From assembly GCF_019448235.1 (NCBI RefSeq), contig NZ_CP080409.1, positions 2,604,001 to 2,668,000 of the forward strand: DNA of 64,000 nt, in the 5' to 3' direction. This document shows, one piece after another, positions 15,993 through 25,222 of the stretch. The translations under genes and the position numbers were made by a program. The notes below the pieces were generated by a model, which ran no database searches, was not told the DNA's origin, and saw only the letters and a list, made by a program, of their open reading frames with translations. Source of the stretch: Nocardioides panacisoli. Lineage in GTDB: Bacteria > Actinomycetota > Actinomycetes > Propionibacteriales > Nocardioidaceae. The number at the start of each line of letters is the position of its first letter. Position 1 is the first letter of the stretch.

Positions 15993-17308
15993 CCCACGCG
16001 CCGGGGCGACACGCGCTGGTGGTCGCCGACGACCTCACCGGTGCGAACGCGACCGCCGCCGGTCTCGCCCGGGCCCGCCTGCGGGCCGTGACGGTCACCG
16101 GTGAGGAGCGCACCGAGACGATCGCCGAGTTCGCCTCACGCTTCGACGCCGTCGTGGTCTCGACCAACAACCGGCACACCACGCCGCAGGAGTCGGCGGC
16201 CGCCGCCCGACGGGTCCTCGAGGCAGGGTGGCCGGCCGCACTGGTGTCCAACCGGATCGACTCCACGCTGCGGGGCAACATCGGTGCCACCACGGCCGCG
16301 CTGGTGACCGGACTGCGGGCGCACGGGGAGGACGTCGTGGCGTTGTGCATCCCGGCGCATCCCGACGCGGACCGCCACACCGTGGGCGGGGTGCAGCTGC
16401 TGCGCGGGCACCGGCTCGAGGAGACCGAGCTCGCCCACGACCCGCGGTCACCGATGCGCCGTTCCGAGGTCGCGGCACTCATGGCCGAGCAGACCGACCT
16501 GCCCACGCGGTCGATCCCCCTCGAGACCGTCACCGGCCCCAGCGAGGACCTCGCGACCGCACTGGCGGAGGCCGTGGCCGACGGTGTCGGCATCGTGATC
16601 GTCGACGCCGTCACCAACGAGCACGTGCAGCGCACGGCGGAGGTTGCCGCCGCCCTCCCCGACATCACGTGGCTCAGCGTCGACCCCGGTCCCGCAACGG
16701 TCGCCCTGGCCCGCGCCCTCGGACTCGGCGAGACCGCACCCCGGGCGCCGTACCTCGCCGTCAGCGGCTCGGCGACGGGACTGACGCGACGCCAGCTCGC
16801 ACGCCTCTCCTCGGCGCGGGAGGTCCACGTGGTCCGCGTCGTGCTCGACGACGACGGCCTGCCCGACCCCGATGCCACCACCGCCGCCCTGACGGAGGCG
16901 ATCGCCGGCGCCGGCGGCGAGGAGGTCGTGCTGCTCGCCTCGGCCCTGGGGGAGGACGAGCTGCTCCCCCACGAGGCCCGGCACCGGATCCCGGCGGCGT
17001 TGGCCAGGAGCACCCGGGACGCGCTCCGTGCGCAGGCCGTCGAGGGGCTCTACCTCACCGGCGGCGACCTCGCGGCCGCCTGTCTGGGCGAGCTCGCCGC
17101 CGACGGGCTCGACGTCGCCGACGAGGTGGCCCCCCTCGCCGTCGCCGGCACCCTCGTGGGCGGTCCCTGGTCCGGCCTCCCGGTGGTCACCAAGGGCGGC
17201 CTCGTCGGCGACGACGACACCGCCGTCGCCTGCCTCGCGTTCCTCGAGCGGACCGCCGCCGCCATCCGGCGCAACGTCCAGCCCGCCCGTCCCCGCCCCA
17301 CCCACTGA
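15989..17308 (+). CDS. Four-carbon acid sugar kinase (DUF1537 family)
   Basis: A 439-aa kinase. The N-terminal sugar-acid-binding domain shows ALVVADDLTGANATAAG (about 10-26), STNNRHTTPQESA and SNRIDSTLRGNIG. The C-terminal nucleotide-binding domain shows YLTGGDLAAACLGEL and KGGLVGDDDTAVACL. The family phosphorylates D-threonate, D- or L-erythronate and similar acids at O4. Pairing with PdxA2 points to D-threonate kinase (DtnK), because D-threonate 4-phosphate is then oxidised and decarboxylated to dihydroxyacetone phosphate; this pairing is established elsewhere and inferred here. It starts with GTG overlapping the permease stop by 4 nt. Confidence 0.87.
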   Translation: MTHAPGRHALVVADDLTGANATAAGLARARLRAVTVTGEERTETIAEFASRFDAVVVSTNNRHTTPQESAAAARRVLEAGWPAALVSNRIDSTLRGNIGATTAALVTGLRAHGEDVVALCIPAHPDADRHTVGGVQLLRGHRLEETELAHDPRSPMRRSEVAALMAEQTDLPTRSIPLETVTGPSEDLATALAEAVADGVGIVIVDAVTNEHVQRTAEVAAALPDITWLSVDPGPATVALARALGLGETAPRAPYLAVSGSATGLTRRQLARLSSAREVHVVRVVLDDDGLPDPDATTAALTEAIAGAGGEEVVLLASALGEDELLPHEARHRIPAALARSTRDALRAQAVEGLYLTGGDLAAACLGELAADGLDVADEVAPLAVAGTLVGGPWSGLPVVTKGGLVGDDDTAVACLAFLERTAAAIRRNVQPARPRPTH

Positions 17309-17326
17309 CACCCCCTGGAGGAAGCC

Positions 17327-18379
17327 ATGCCCGCACCCGCCACGCCCCCCGTGCTCGCACTGACCCTCGGCGACCCGGTCGGCATCGGCCCCGAGATCAC
17401 GGTCCGCACGCTGGCCGAGTACGCCGACGACGAGACCCACCACGGGGTCGCGGTCGGCGATGCCGTCGCCGTCCGACGTGCAGTGGCGGCGACCGGCCTG
17501 GACCTGGAGGTGCGGGAGGTCAGCGGGTTCGACACCGCGCCGGCCGGCGCCGGTGTCATCGACGTCCTGGACATCGGAGTCCTGGAGGGCAAGGAGCTGG
17601 CGTGGGGCGAGGTCGACGCCACAGCGGGACGGTCAGCCGTGACCGCGATCGAGGTCGCCACCCGCGCCGCCATGGCCGGCACGGTGGACGGGGTGGTGAC
17701 CGGCCCCATCAACAAGGAGGCGATCTGGGCGAGCGGGAGCGAGCACCTGGGTCACACCGAGATGCTCGGCGAGCTCACCGGTGTCACCCAGCAGGACACC
17801 ATGTTCGTCGTCGCGTCACGGCACGCACCCGACCACCGGCTGCAGATCTTCTTCGCGACCCGGCACGTCTCGCTGCGCACCGCGCTGGACCAGCTCACCC
17901 GCGAGCGCCAGGTGGACTCCATCCGCCGCGCACTCCAGGCGCTGGAGGTGTACGGCGTGGCCGAGCCGACCCTCGCCGTCGCGGCGATCAACCCGCACGG
18001 CGGGGAGAACGGCGCCTTCGGCACCGAGGAGCTCGACGAGGTCGTCCCCGCCTGTGAACAGCTCCGCCGGGAGGGACTCCCCGTGCACGGTCCGATCCCG
18101 GCGGACTCGGTCTTCCACCAGGGCCTCGCCGGCCGCTTCGACGGCGTGCTCTCGCAGTACCACGACCAGGGCCACATCGCGGCGAAGACCTACGACTTCG
18201 ACGGCACCATCTCGGTCACCGTCGGTCTCCCGATCCTGCGGACCTCGGTCGACCACGGCACGGCCTTCGACATCGCCGGCTCCGGGCGCGCGGACCACGC
18301 GACGATGCGGTCGGCGTACCTGGCGGCGGTGGAGTACGCCCCGTTCGTGCCCCGGATGCGGAGCGCCTACGGTTCGTGA
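17327..18379 (+). CDS. pdxA2: 4-hydroxythreonine-4-phosphate dehydrogenase family protein (PdxA2 type)
   Basis: A 350-aa metal- and NAD-dependent beta-decarboxylating dehydrogenase. Visible motifs are LGDPVGIGPEI (14-24), VTGPINKEAI, HLGHTEML, INPHGGENGAFG, HDQGHIAAKTYDFDG and RTSVDHGTAFDIAG; the histidines and aspartates in these form the metal site. Classical PdxA acts in vitamin B6 synthesis, but location directly behind a DUF1537 kinase and a GntP permease marks this as the catabolic PdxA2 type. That type converts a phosphorylated four-carbon acid (for example D-threonate 4-phosphate) to dihydroxyacetone phosphate and CO2. GGAGG ribosome-binding site 5 nt before the ATG; the stop overlaps the regulator start by 4 nt. 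Confidence 0.88.
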   Translation: MPAPATPPVLALTLGDPVGIGPEITVRTLAEYADDETHHGVAVGDAVAVRRAVAATGLDLEVREVSGFDTAPAGAGVIDVLDIGVLEGKELAWGEVDATAGRSAVTAIEVATRAAMAGTVDGVVTGPINKEAIWASGSEHLGHTEMLGELTGVTQQDTMFVVASRHAPDHRLQIFFATRHVSLRTALDQLTRERQVDSIRRALQALEVYGVAEPTLAVAAINPHGGENGAFGTEELDEVVPACEQLRREGLPVHGPIPADSVFHQGLAGRFDGVLSQYHDQGHIAAKTYDFDGTISVTVGLPILRTSVDHGTAFDIAGSGRADHATMRSAYLAAVEYAPFVPRMRSAYGS

Positions 18380-19149
18380 CCATGGGGACTGTCCGCGCCG
18401 GCACCCGCGCCCGCCACGCCGAGCTGCTCCGCCTGCTCGGCGAGGGCCTCACCTCGGTCGACGACCTCGCCCGCGCGGCCGGAGTGTCGCCCTCCACCGT
18501 CCGCCGCGACCTGGCGCGGCTGCGGGAGCAGGGCGCGGTCGCTCGCACGTACGGCGGCGCGATGGTGGCGCCGCCGTTCCACGAGCGCCCGATCGGCGAC
18601 AGCGCCCGCCACCGGACCGACGCCAAGGCGGCCATCGCCCGGCGGGCGGGCGAGCTGCTCACCCCGCAGGGGTCGGTCTTCCTCGACGCCGGCACCACGT
18701 GCGCGGCCCTCGCCCGGTTGATCGCCGCCGACGACTCGCTCGGCCCGCTCACGGTGGTGACGCGCGGCCTCGAGACGGCGGTGGTGCTGGCCGACTCCGC
18801 ACACGTCGACGTGCACCTGCTCGGCGGCCGGCTCCGACGGCTCAGCCACGGGCTCGTCGGGCCGGCAGCCTCCCTGACCCTGGAGCGCATGGCGTTCGAC
18901 GTCGCCTTCCTCGGCGCCGACGCCGTCGATCCCGAACGCGGCATCGGTGAGCCCACGCTGGACGAGACGGTCCTCAAGGAGCAGGTCGCACGGGTCGCCC
19001 AACGTTGCGTGGTGGTCGCGGACGCCACCAAGTGGGGAGCCACCGCGCCGTCGTGGACCGCGATGCCCGGCCCGTGGACGTGGGTCACCGACGCGGCCGT
19101 CGGTGCCGGCACGGGAGCCGGCACCGACTGCGAGGTCGTCCGCGCCTGA
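18376..19149 (+). CDS. DeoR family transcriptional regulator
   Basis: A 257-aa DeoR/GlpR-type repressor. The N-terminal helix-turn-helix reads SVDDLARAAGVSPSTVRRDL (about residues 28-47), followed by the winged YGGAM motif. The C-terminal sugar-phosphate-sensing domain contains DAGTTCAALARL, VTRGLETA, LGADAVDPERGIG and VVADATKWG. It is translated from a GTG that overlaps the PdxA2 stop (GTGA); an ATG 6 nt later is an alternative. Being last in the catabolic operon it probably regulates that operon through the repeats at 14440-14483, with a phosphorylated intermediate as effector (inference). Its stop is 6 nt from the convergent acyl-CoA dehydrogenase. Confidence 0.9.
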   Translation: MTMGTVRAGTRARHAELLRLLGEGLTSVDDLARAAGVSPSTVRRDLARLREQGAVARTYGGAMVAPPFHERPIGDSARHRTDAKAAIARRAGELLTPQGSVFLDAGTTCAALARLIAADDSLGPLTVVTRGLETAVVLADSAHVDVHLLGGRLRRLSHGLVGPAASLTLERMAFDVAFLGADAVDPERGIGEPTLDETVLKEQVARVAQRCVVVADATKWGATAPSWTAMPGPWTWVTDAAVGAGTGAGTDCEVVRA

Positions 19150-19155
19150 CCCTGC

Positions 19156-20337
19156 TCAGTAGGACTTGGGCAGGCCCAGGGAGTGCATCGCGACGAAGTT
19201 GAGGATCATCTCCCGGCTCACCGGCGCGATCCGGCCCAGGCGGGCCGCGACCATCATGTTGGCCAGGCCGTACTCCTGCGTCAGCCCGTTGCCGCCGTGG
19301 GTGTGGACCGCGGCGTCGGTGGCGTTGCAGGCGATCTCGCCGCCGGCGTACTTGGCCATGTTGGCGTACTCGCCGGCAGTGAAGTCGTCGCCGGCGTCGT
19401 AGAGCGCGGCCGCCTTCTGCCACAGCATCCGCGCCTGCTCGAGCTCGATCTTGACCTTGGCCAGCGGGTGGGCGATGGCCTGGTGGGAGCCGATCGGCTG
19501 GTCCTTCCAGACCGAGCGCTGGTTGGCGTACTCGACGGCGCGGGACAACGCGTAGCGGGCCGTGCCGCACGACATCGCGCCGCCCATGATGCGCTCGGGG
19601 TTGAGGCCGGCGAAGAGCTGCCACAGCCCGGCGTCGGTGTTGTCCGAGCCCCCGACGAGGGCGTCGTCCGGGACGCGGACGTCGTCGAGGAACAGCGTGA
19701 ACTGCTTCTCCGGCGCCTCCCAGGCCATCGGGATGACCTGCCGGTCGAAGCCGGTGGCGTCGGTCGGGACGACGAAGAGCGCCGGCTTGAGCTTGCCGGT
19801 CCTCTCGTCCGCGGTGCGCGCCACGATCAGCACCGACTGGGCCTCGTCGACGCCGGAAATGAAGGTCTTCTGCCCCTTCAGCACCCACTCGTCGCCGTCA
19901 CGCGTGGCGGTGGTGGTGATCTGGTGGGAGTTGGACCCGGCGTCGGCCTCGGTGATGCCGAACGCCATCAGGTGCGAGCCGTCGGCGATGCTCGGCAGCC
20001 ACTGACGCTTCTGCTCCTCGGTGCCGCAGCGGGCGATGATCGAGCCGCAGATCGCGGGGCTGACCACCATCATCAGCAGCGGCGCCCCCGCGGCAGCGGC
20101 CTCCTCCAGCACCGCCGCGAGGTCGGCCATGCCGCCGCCCCCGCCGCCGTACTCCTCGGGGAGGTTGACGCCGAGGAACCCGTGGCGGCCCATCTCCAGC
20201 CACATCTCGGTCATCTTGCCGTCGGCGCGGGCCTGCTTCTCGACGTACTCGCGGCCGTAGCTCGCGGCCAGCTTCGCGACGGCCTCGCGCAGCGCGACCC
20301 GCTCCTCGGGCTCGGTGAACATCGTGGACACGGTCAT
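19156..20337 (-). CDS. Acyl-CoA dehydrogenase
   Basis: A 393-aa FAD-dependent acyl-CoA dehydrogenase. The FAD/substrate motif is FGITEADAGSNS (126-137), the second signature VLKGQKTFISG (152-162) and the C-terminal flavin segment THGGNGLTQEYG. The usual C-terminal catalytic Glu region is replaced by RIAPVSREMI. E248 in NPERIMGG occupies the helix-G position used as base by isovaleryl-CoA-type enzymes, suggesting a branched or bulky substrate. It is the last gene of the seven-gene Atu-like operon, overlapping the carboxylase gene by 4 nt. The second dehydrogenase of the operon (23986-25125) is a distant paralogue. Confidence 0.88.
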   Translation of the reverse strand: MTVSTMFTEPEERVALREAVAKLAASYGREYVEKQARADGKMTEMWLEMGRHGFLGVNLPEEYGGGGGGMADLAAVLEEAAAAGAPLLMMVVSPAICGSIIARCGTEEQKRQWLPSIADGSHLMAFGITEADAGSNSHQITTTATRDGDEWVLKGQKTFISGVDEAQSVLIVARTADERTGKLKPALFVVPTDATGFDRQVIPMAWEAPEKQFTLFLDDVRVPDDALVGGSDNTDAGLWQLFAGLNPERIMGGAMSCGTARYALSRAVEYANQRSVWKDQPIGSHQAIAHPLAKVKIELEQARMLWQKAAALYDAGDDFTAGEYANMAKYAGGEIACNATDAAVHTHGGNGLTQEYGLANMMVAARLGRIAPVSREMILNFVAMHSLGLPKSY

Positions 20338-22328
20338 GCATCTGCTCCTTCGTCGTCTGCGGGGTCGACCACGGCGAGCACGGCGCCCGCCTCGACCTGG
20401 TCGCCGGACGTGGCGGGCACCTCGGCCACCACGCCGTCGTACGGCGCCGCCACGGTGTGCTGCATCTTCATGGCCTCCATCACCACGATGGGCTGGCCCT
20501 GGCTCACCCGGTCGCCGGCGGCGGCACGGACGTCGATCACGCTGCCCGGCATCGGCGCGAGCAGCGACCCCTCGGCGACCTTGTCGGCCGGGTCCAGGAA
20601 CCGGGGCGGCACCCGCAGCGTGATCCCGCCGTCGGGCCCGTCGACCAGCACCGCCTGACCGTTGGCCGAGCCCGTGGCGACCACCTGTACGTCATAGCGC
20701 CGCTCGGTGCCGGCCACGTCGAGGACCACCGAGGTGTCGTTGGTCGAGCCTGTCGAGACCCCGACCACCGTCACCGGACGGTCCTCGGCCACGTCGGCGG
20801 GGCGGAACCCGTCGCGGCCGCCGTACCACCGGGCCTCGACGGACTCGCCCTCCAGCTCGAACGTCGTCACCTGCGGCATCGCGGTGACGTTGCGGAACCC
20901 CGACGGGATGCGCGACTGCACCGGCCGACGCCGGCGCCGGTGCTCGGCGAGCGCGACCGCGGCCACGAACGGCGCGAGGTCGTCCGGCGCGACGCGACCG
21001 CAGGCCTCGGGGTGGTCGTCGTAGAACGAGGTGGTCATCGCGCCGCTGAGGAACTCCGGGTGCCGCAGCGAGGCGACCAGCTGGTCGCGGTTGGTCACCA
21101 CCCCGTGCAGGGCGGCCGTCTCCAGCCGGCGCGCGAGGAGACGGGCCGCCTGCTCGCGGGTCGGCGCCCACGCGACCACCTTGGCGAGCATGGCGTCGTA
21201 GAAGGTGCCGACCTCGTTGCCGGCCCCGAACCCGGCATCGAGCCGGACGCCGTACCCGTCGAGCGCGAACTCGTCGTCGTGGTCGATGTCGAAGTCCAGC
21301 AGCAGGCCGGTCTGCGGCGCGTAGTCGGCCGCCGGGTCCTCGGCGTAGAGCCGCACCTCGATCGCGTGGCCCTGCGGCGGCGCGACCTCGGGGAGGGGAC
21401 GCCCCTCGGCGACCGCGACCTGCAGCGCGACCAGGTCGACGCCGTGGATCGCCTCGGTGACGGGGTGCTCCACCTGGAGGCGGGTGTTCATCTCCAGGAA
21501 GTAGAACCGGTCGGTGTCGGCGTCGTAGAGGAACTCCACCGTGCCGGCACCGACGTAGCCCACCGACGTCGCGGCGGCCCGGGCGGCCTCGTGGATCTCC
21601 TCGCGGGTCACCTCGGGGATGGCCGGCGCGGGCGCCTCCTCCACGACCTTCTGGTGGCGCCGCTGCAACGAGCAGTCGCGGGTGCCGAACACGACGGCCG
21701 CCTCGCCGTCGCCGACCACCTGGACCTCGACGTGGCGGCCCCGCTGCACGTAGGGCTCGACGAAGACGGTGCCGTCACCGAAGGCGGACTCCGCCTCCGA
21801 GGAGGCCGTGGCGACCTCGTCGGCCAGCGCCGACAGCTCACGCACCACCCGCATGCCGCGGCCACCGCCACCCGCCGACGCCTTCACCAGCAGCGGCAGG
21901 TCCGCCTCGGTCGCGGTGTCGGGCGTGAGGTTGCCCAGCACCGGCACGCCCGCGGCCTCCATCAGCTTCTTGGACTCGATCTTGGAGCCCATCTGCTCGA
22001 TCGAGGTCGGCGACGGCCCGATCCACGTCAGCCCGGCCGCGGCGACCTCGCGCGCGAAGTCGGCGTTCTCGGACAGGAAGCCGTAACCGGGGTGGACCGC
22101 GTCCGCGCCGGTACGCCGCGCCGCCTCCAGCACCAGGTCGGACCGCAGGTAGGTCTCGGCCGGGGTGTTGCCCGGCAGCCGGACCGCGGTGTCGGCCTCG
22201 GCGACGAACGGCAGGCCCGCGTCGGCGTCGGAGTGCACCGCCACCGTCTCGATGCCCAGCCGGCGACAGGTCGCGAAGACCCGCCGCGCGATCTCGCCAC
22301 GGTTGGCGACCAGAACCTTGTTGATCAT
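20334..22328 (-). CDS. Biotin-dependent acyl-CoA carboxylase alpha subunit (biotin carboxylase + BCCP)
   Basis: A 664-aa protein. Residues 1 to about 445 are the ATP-grasp biotin carboxylase (MINKVLVANRGEIARRV, KASAGGGGRGMRVV, EMNTRLQVEHPVTE). A BT-like linker follows, then the biotinyl domain with EAMKMQHT; the biotinylated lysine is K621. It carboxylates its own biotin for transfer by the beta subunit next door. I start at the ATG 22328 (TGGGAG 8 nt upstream), not the GTG at 22340. In the linker, VGVSTGSTND is encoded by an interspersed repeat element (20742-20760) that recurs in three other places in the window. Confidence 0.92.
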   Translation of the reverse strand: MINKVLVANRGEIARRVFATCRRLGIETVAVHSDADAGLPFVAEADTAVRLPGNTPAETYLRSDLVLEAARRTGADAVHPGYGFLSENADFAREVAAAGLTWIGPSPTSIEQMGSKIESKKLMEAAGVPVLGNLTPDTATEADLPLLVKASAGGGGRGMRVVRELSALADEVATASSEAESAFGDGTVFVEPYVQRGRHVEVQVVGDGEAAVVFGTRDCSLQRRHQKVVEEAPAPAIPEVTREEIHEAARAAATSVGYVGAGTVEFLYDADTDRFYFLEMNTRLQVEHPVTEAIHGVDLVALQVAVAEGRPLPEVAPPQGHAIEVRLYAEDPAADYAPQTGLLLDFDIDHDDEFALDGYGVRLDAGFGAGNEVGTFYDAMLAKVVAWAPTREQAARLLARRLETAALHGVVTNRDQLVASLRHPEFLSGAMTTSFYDDHPEACGRVAPDDLAPFVAAVALAEHRRRRRPVQSRIPSGFRNVTAMPQVTTFELEGESVEARWYGGRDGFRPADVAEDRPVTVVGVSTGSTNDTSVVLDVAGTERRYDVQVVATGSANGQAVLVDGPDGGITLRVPPRFLDPADKVAEGSLLAPMPGSVIDVRAAAGDRVSQGQPIVVMEAMKMQHTVAAPYDGVVAEVPATSGDQVEAGAVLAVVDPADDEGADA
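20742..20760. repeat. Interspersed palindromic element GGTCGAGCCTGTCGAGACC (inside carboxylase alpha gene)
   Basis: Exact reverse complement of the intergenic copy at 31044-31062. Here it is read in frame in the variable linker of the carboxylase and encodes GVSTGSTN on the gene strand. Confidence 0.75.
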
Positions 22329-22340
22329 CGTCACTCCCAC

Positions 22341-23951
22341 TCAGAGGCGGAAGACGCCGAAGTTCATGGCGCCCTCCACCCGCTGGTTGTTGATCACCGA
22401 CAGGCAGATGCCCAGCACGTCACGCGTGTCACGCGGGTCGATCACGCCGTCGTCGTACACGAGGCCGGAGAGGAAGAACGGCAGCGACTGCTCCTCGATG
22501 GTCTGCTCGACCATGTCCTTCACGCCCTGGAACTCCGCGGCGTCGAACGGCTTGCCCTTGGACTCCGCCGACTGGCGCGCCACGATCTCCAGGACGCCGG
22601 CCAGCTGCTGCGGCCCCATCACCGCCGACTTGGCCGAGGGCCAGGTGAAGAGGAACCGCGGGTCGTAGGCGCGGCCGTTCATGCCGTAGTTGCCGGCGCC
22701 GTAGGAGGCGCCCATGACCACCGTCAGGTGCGGCACGGTGGAGTTGCTGACCGCGTTGATCATCTGCGCGCCGTGCTTGATGATGCCGCCCTGCTCGTAC
22801 TCCGCGCCGACCATGTAGCCGGTCGTGTTGTGCAGGAACAGCAGCGGCGTGTCCTTCTGGTTGGCCAGCTGGATGAACTGCGCCGCCTTCTGCGCCTCCT
22901 CACTCATCAACACGCCGCGGGCGTTGGCGAGGATGCCGATCTCGTGACCGTGCAGCGTCGCCCAGCCGGTGACGAGCGCGGACCCGTAGAGCGGCTTGAA
23001 CTCGTCGAAGGCGACCGCGTTGCCCCCGCCGGTGGTCGAGCTCGGCGAGACCCCGTCGACGATGCGCAGGATCGCCTCGCGCGGGTCGAAGGGCTCCTTC
23101 AGGTCGGTCGGGATGAGGTCCAGCAGGCCGTCGGGGTCCAGGTCCGGGTCGGCGTACGACGCCGCGGGGACGTGGCCCTGCTTGTGCCAGTTGAGGCGGG
23201 CCACGACCCGGCGGGCCTGGCGCAGCGCGTCGTACTCGTCGATCGCGAGGAAGTCCGAGGACCCCGAGGTGCGCGAGTGCATCTCCGCGCCGCCGAGCGT
23301 CTCGTCATCGCTCTCCTCACCGGTGGCCATCTTGACCAGCGGCGGACCGGCCAGGAAGACCTTGGCCTGCTCCTTGACCATGATCACGTAGTCGCTCATG
23401 CCCGGCACGTAGGCACCGCCGGCCGTGGAGTTGCCGAAGACCACCGAGATGGTGGAGCGCTTGGCAGCGCTCGCGCGGGTCAGGTCGCGGAAGCCGCGGC
23501 CGCCGGGGATGAAGATCTCGCTCTGCGTGGGCAGGTCGGCGCCACCGGACTCGGTGAGGTTGATCGTGGGGAGGCCGTTCTTCTCCGCGATCTCCGCCGC
23601 CCGGAAGGACTTCTTCAGCGACCACGGGTTGAGCGCGCCGCCCTTGACCGTGGGGTCGTTGGCCACGATCAGGCACTCCACGCCCTCGACGACGCCGATG
23701 CCGGTGACGAGGCTGGCGCCGACCTTGAAGTCGCTGCCCCAGCCGGCCAGCGGCATCAGCTCCAGGAACGCCGACCCCTCGTCGACGAGCAGCTCGATCC
23801 GCTCGCGCGCGGTGAGCTTGCCGCGCTCCTTGTGGCGGGCGACGTACTTCTCGCCGCCGCCCTCGACGGCCTTCGCGCACTCGGCGCGCAGCTCGTCGAT
23901 CTTGGCCAGCATCGCCTCCCGGCGTGCCTGCTCGGGTGCTTCGGTGGTCAT
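22341..23951 (-). CDS. Acyl-CoA carboxylase beta subunit (carboxyltransferase)
   Basis: A 536-aa carboxyltransferase with the two crotonase-like halves of the methylcrotonyl/geranyl/propionyl-CoA carboxylase family. N-half motifs: RERIELLVDEGSAFLEL, LIVANDPTVKGGALNPW, NLTESGGADLP. C-half motifs: ILANARGVLMSEEAQKAAQFIQ, FLHNTTGYMVG, VVMGASYGAGNYGMNGRAYDPRF, SAVMGPQQLAG. These resemble the methylcrotonyl- and geranyl-CoA carboxylase branch more than propionyl-CoA carboxylase, so a beta,gamma-unsaturated branched acyl-CoA is the likeliest substrate (inference). A 12-residue insert VSPSSTTGGGNA before FDEFKPLYG comes from a repeat element (23034-23052). GGGAG ribosome-binding site 7 nt before the ATG. 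Confidence 0.9.
   Translation of the reverse strand: MTTEAPEQARREAMLAKIDELRAECAKAVEGGGEKYVARHKERGKLTARERIELLVDEGSAFLELMPLAGWGSDFKVGASLVTGIGVVEGVECLIVANDPTVKGGALNPWSLKKSFRAAEIAEKNGLPTINLTESGGADLPTQSEIFIPGGRGFRDLTRASAAKRSTISVVFGNSTAGGAYVPGMSDYVIMVKEQAKVFLAGPPLVKMATGEESDDETLGGAEMHSRTSGSSDFLAIDEYDALRQARRVVARLNWHKQGHVPAASYADPDLDPDGLLDLIPTDLKEPFDPREAILRIVDGVSPSSTTGGGNAVAFDEFKPLYGSALVTGWATLHGHEIGILANARGVLMSEEAQKAAQFIQLANQKDTPLLFLHNTTGYMVGAEYEQGGIIKHGAQMINAVSNSTVPHLTVVMGASYGAGNYGMNGRAYDPRFLFTWPSAKSAVMGPQQLAGVLEIVARQSAESKGKPFDAAEFQGVKDMVEQTIEEQSLPFFLSGLVYDDGVIDPRDTRDVLGICLSVINNQRVEGAMNFGVFRL
23034..23052. repeat. Interspersed palindromic element GGTCGAGCTCGGCGAGACC (inside carboxylase beta gene)
   Basis: Same element family as 20742, 26977 and 31044, differing in the central bases. 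On the gene strand it encodes VSPSSTT, an apparent insertion between the conserved ILRIVDG and FDEFKPLYG segments. Confidence 0.7.
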
Positions 23952-23985
23952 CTCGCAACTCCCGTGTTCGTCGTACGGCGGCGGC

Positions 23986-25125
23986 TCATGAGGCGTAGCC
24001 CAACAGTCGGGCGGCGAGGTCGGTGAGCACCTCGGTCGCTCCCCCGCCGATCGGCAGCAGCCGGGCGTCGCGGTAGTGCCGCTCGACCTCGGTGCCGTGC
24101 ATGTAGCCGGTGCCGCCGAAGAGCTGCACCGCCTCGTTGCTCACGTCGACGGCGGTGTCGACGGCGGTCTGCTTGGCCAGGCAGGCCTCGGCGATCACCG
24201 TCTCCCCGGCGACGTGGCGCCGGGCCACGTCGAGGGTGTAGGTGCGCGCGACCTCCACCTGGCGGTGCATCTCGACGAGCTTGGCCCGCACGACCTGGTT
24301 GGCGACCAGCGGCTTGCCGAAGGTCTCCCGGTCGCGGCAGTACTGCGCGGCGAGCTCCAGGCAGCGGGCGGCGTGCCCGTAGCCCATCAACGCCAGAAAG
24401 ATCCGCTCGACCACGAACTGCTCGGCGATGTAGTAGAAGCCGTGGTTCTCCTCGCCGACCAGGTTGGTCACCGGCACCCGGACGTCGACGTAGGACAGCT
24501 CGGCGGTGTCGGAGCAGTGCCAGCCCATCTTGTGCAGGCGCCGGTCGACGGTGAGGCCGGGCGTGTCCTTGTCCACGACGACGAGCGACACACCGCCGTG
24601 GCCCTCGCCACCGGTGCGGACCGCGGTGGTCACGAAGTCCGCGCGGACCGCCGAGGTGATGAAGGTCTTGGCGCCGTTGATCACGTAGTGGTCGCCGTCG
24701 CGCTCGGCGCGGGTGGTGATGCGGGCGACGTCGGAGCCGCCGCCGGGCTCGGTGATGCCCAGCGACCCGATCAGGTCACCGGCGAGCGTGGGTCGCACGT
24801 AGCGGTCGACCAGCTCCGGTGAGCCCTGGGCGATGAGGTGCGGCAACGCGATCCCGTGGGTGAACAGGCTCGCCATCAGGCCCCCGGACGCCCCGGCGGC
24901 CAGGAAACCCTCCTGCGCGGCACACACGTCGAGCAGGTCTCCCCCCTCGCCGCCGACCTCCTCCGGATAGCCGACCGCGAGCAGGCCCTGCTTGGCCGCC
25001 GCCTGGTGCAGGCTGCGGGGCAGCTCGCCGGCGTCCTCCCACTCCTGCAGGTGCGGGATCACCTCGCGGCGGGTGAACTCCGCCGCCACCTCACGGAGCG
25101 CCGCACGCTCCTCGTTCCACTGCAT
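23986..25125 (-). CDS. Acyl-CoA dehydrogenase (citronellyl-/isovaleryl-CoA type)
   Basis: A 379-aa FAD enzyme. Motifs: LGITEPGGGSDVARI (122-136), YVINGAKTFIT (147-157), ETFGKPLVANQ, and the flavin segment QLFGGTGYMHGTEVERHYRD. The C-terminal catalytic Glu site of short-chain enzymes reads IGGGATEV, without Glu. E240 in VVERIFLAL sits at the helix-G base position of isovaleryl-CoA dehydrogenases. That argues for a branched acyl-CoA or a citronellyl-CoA-like chain. It is 34 nt ahead of the carboxylase beta gene in the same operon, an order shared with terpene-utilisation and mycobacterial fadE-accD2-accA2-fadE loci. Confidence 0.88.
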   Translation of the reverse strand: MQWNEERAALREVAAEFTRREVIPHLQEWEDAGELPRSLHQAAAKQGLLAVGYPEEVGGEGGDLLDVCAAQEGFLAAGASGGLMASLFTHGIALPHLIAQGSPELVDRYVRPTLAGDLIGSLGITEPGGGSDVARITTRAERDGDHYVINGAKTFITSAVRADFVTTAVRTGGEGHGGVSLVVVDKDTPGLTVDRRLHKMGWHCSDTAELSYVDVRVPVTNLVGEENHGFYYIAEQFVVERIFLALMGYGHAARCLELAAQYCRDRETFGKPLVANQVVRAKLVEMHRQVEVARTYTLDVARRHVAGETVIAEACLAKQTAVDTAVDVSNEAVQLFGGTGYMHGTEVERHYRDARLLPIGGGATEVLTDLAARLLGYAS

Positions 25126-25195
25126 GACGGCTCCTAGACCCTTCTCTCACTGGGTGAGCCCTGCGGTGCCTCACTCCGGCGGGACTCGTCCCTCG

Positions 25196-25211
25196 CCCCA
25201 CCTCCGTGGGG
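25196..25211 (-). terminator. GC hairpin downstream of the AtuA-like gene
   Basis: Stem CCCCAC/GTGGGG with a CTCC loop begins 11 nt after the AtuA-like stop, and a small CTCAC/GTGAG stem lies at 25146-25158. No T tract follows. It may slow or partly end transcription within the operon, or protect the 3' end of the first cistrons. Confidence 0.35.
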
Positions 25212-25222
25212 GCTCCTCGCGC

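Noticed and set aside
20457..24026. 1189-aa plus-strand frame opposite the carboxylase genes
   Set aside because: Composition is His/Arg/Leu/Val-rich shadow of the carboxylase genes; no recognisable domain, start signal or stop-context.
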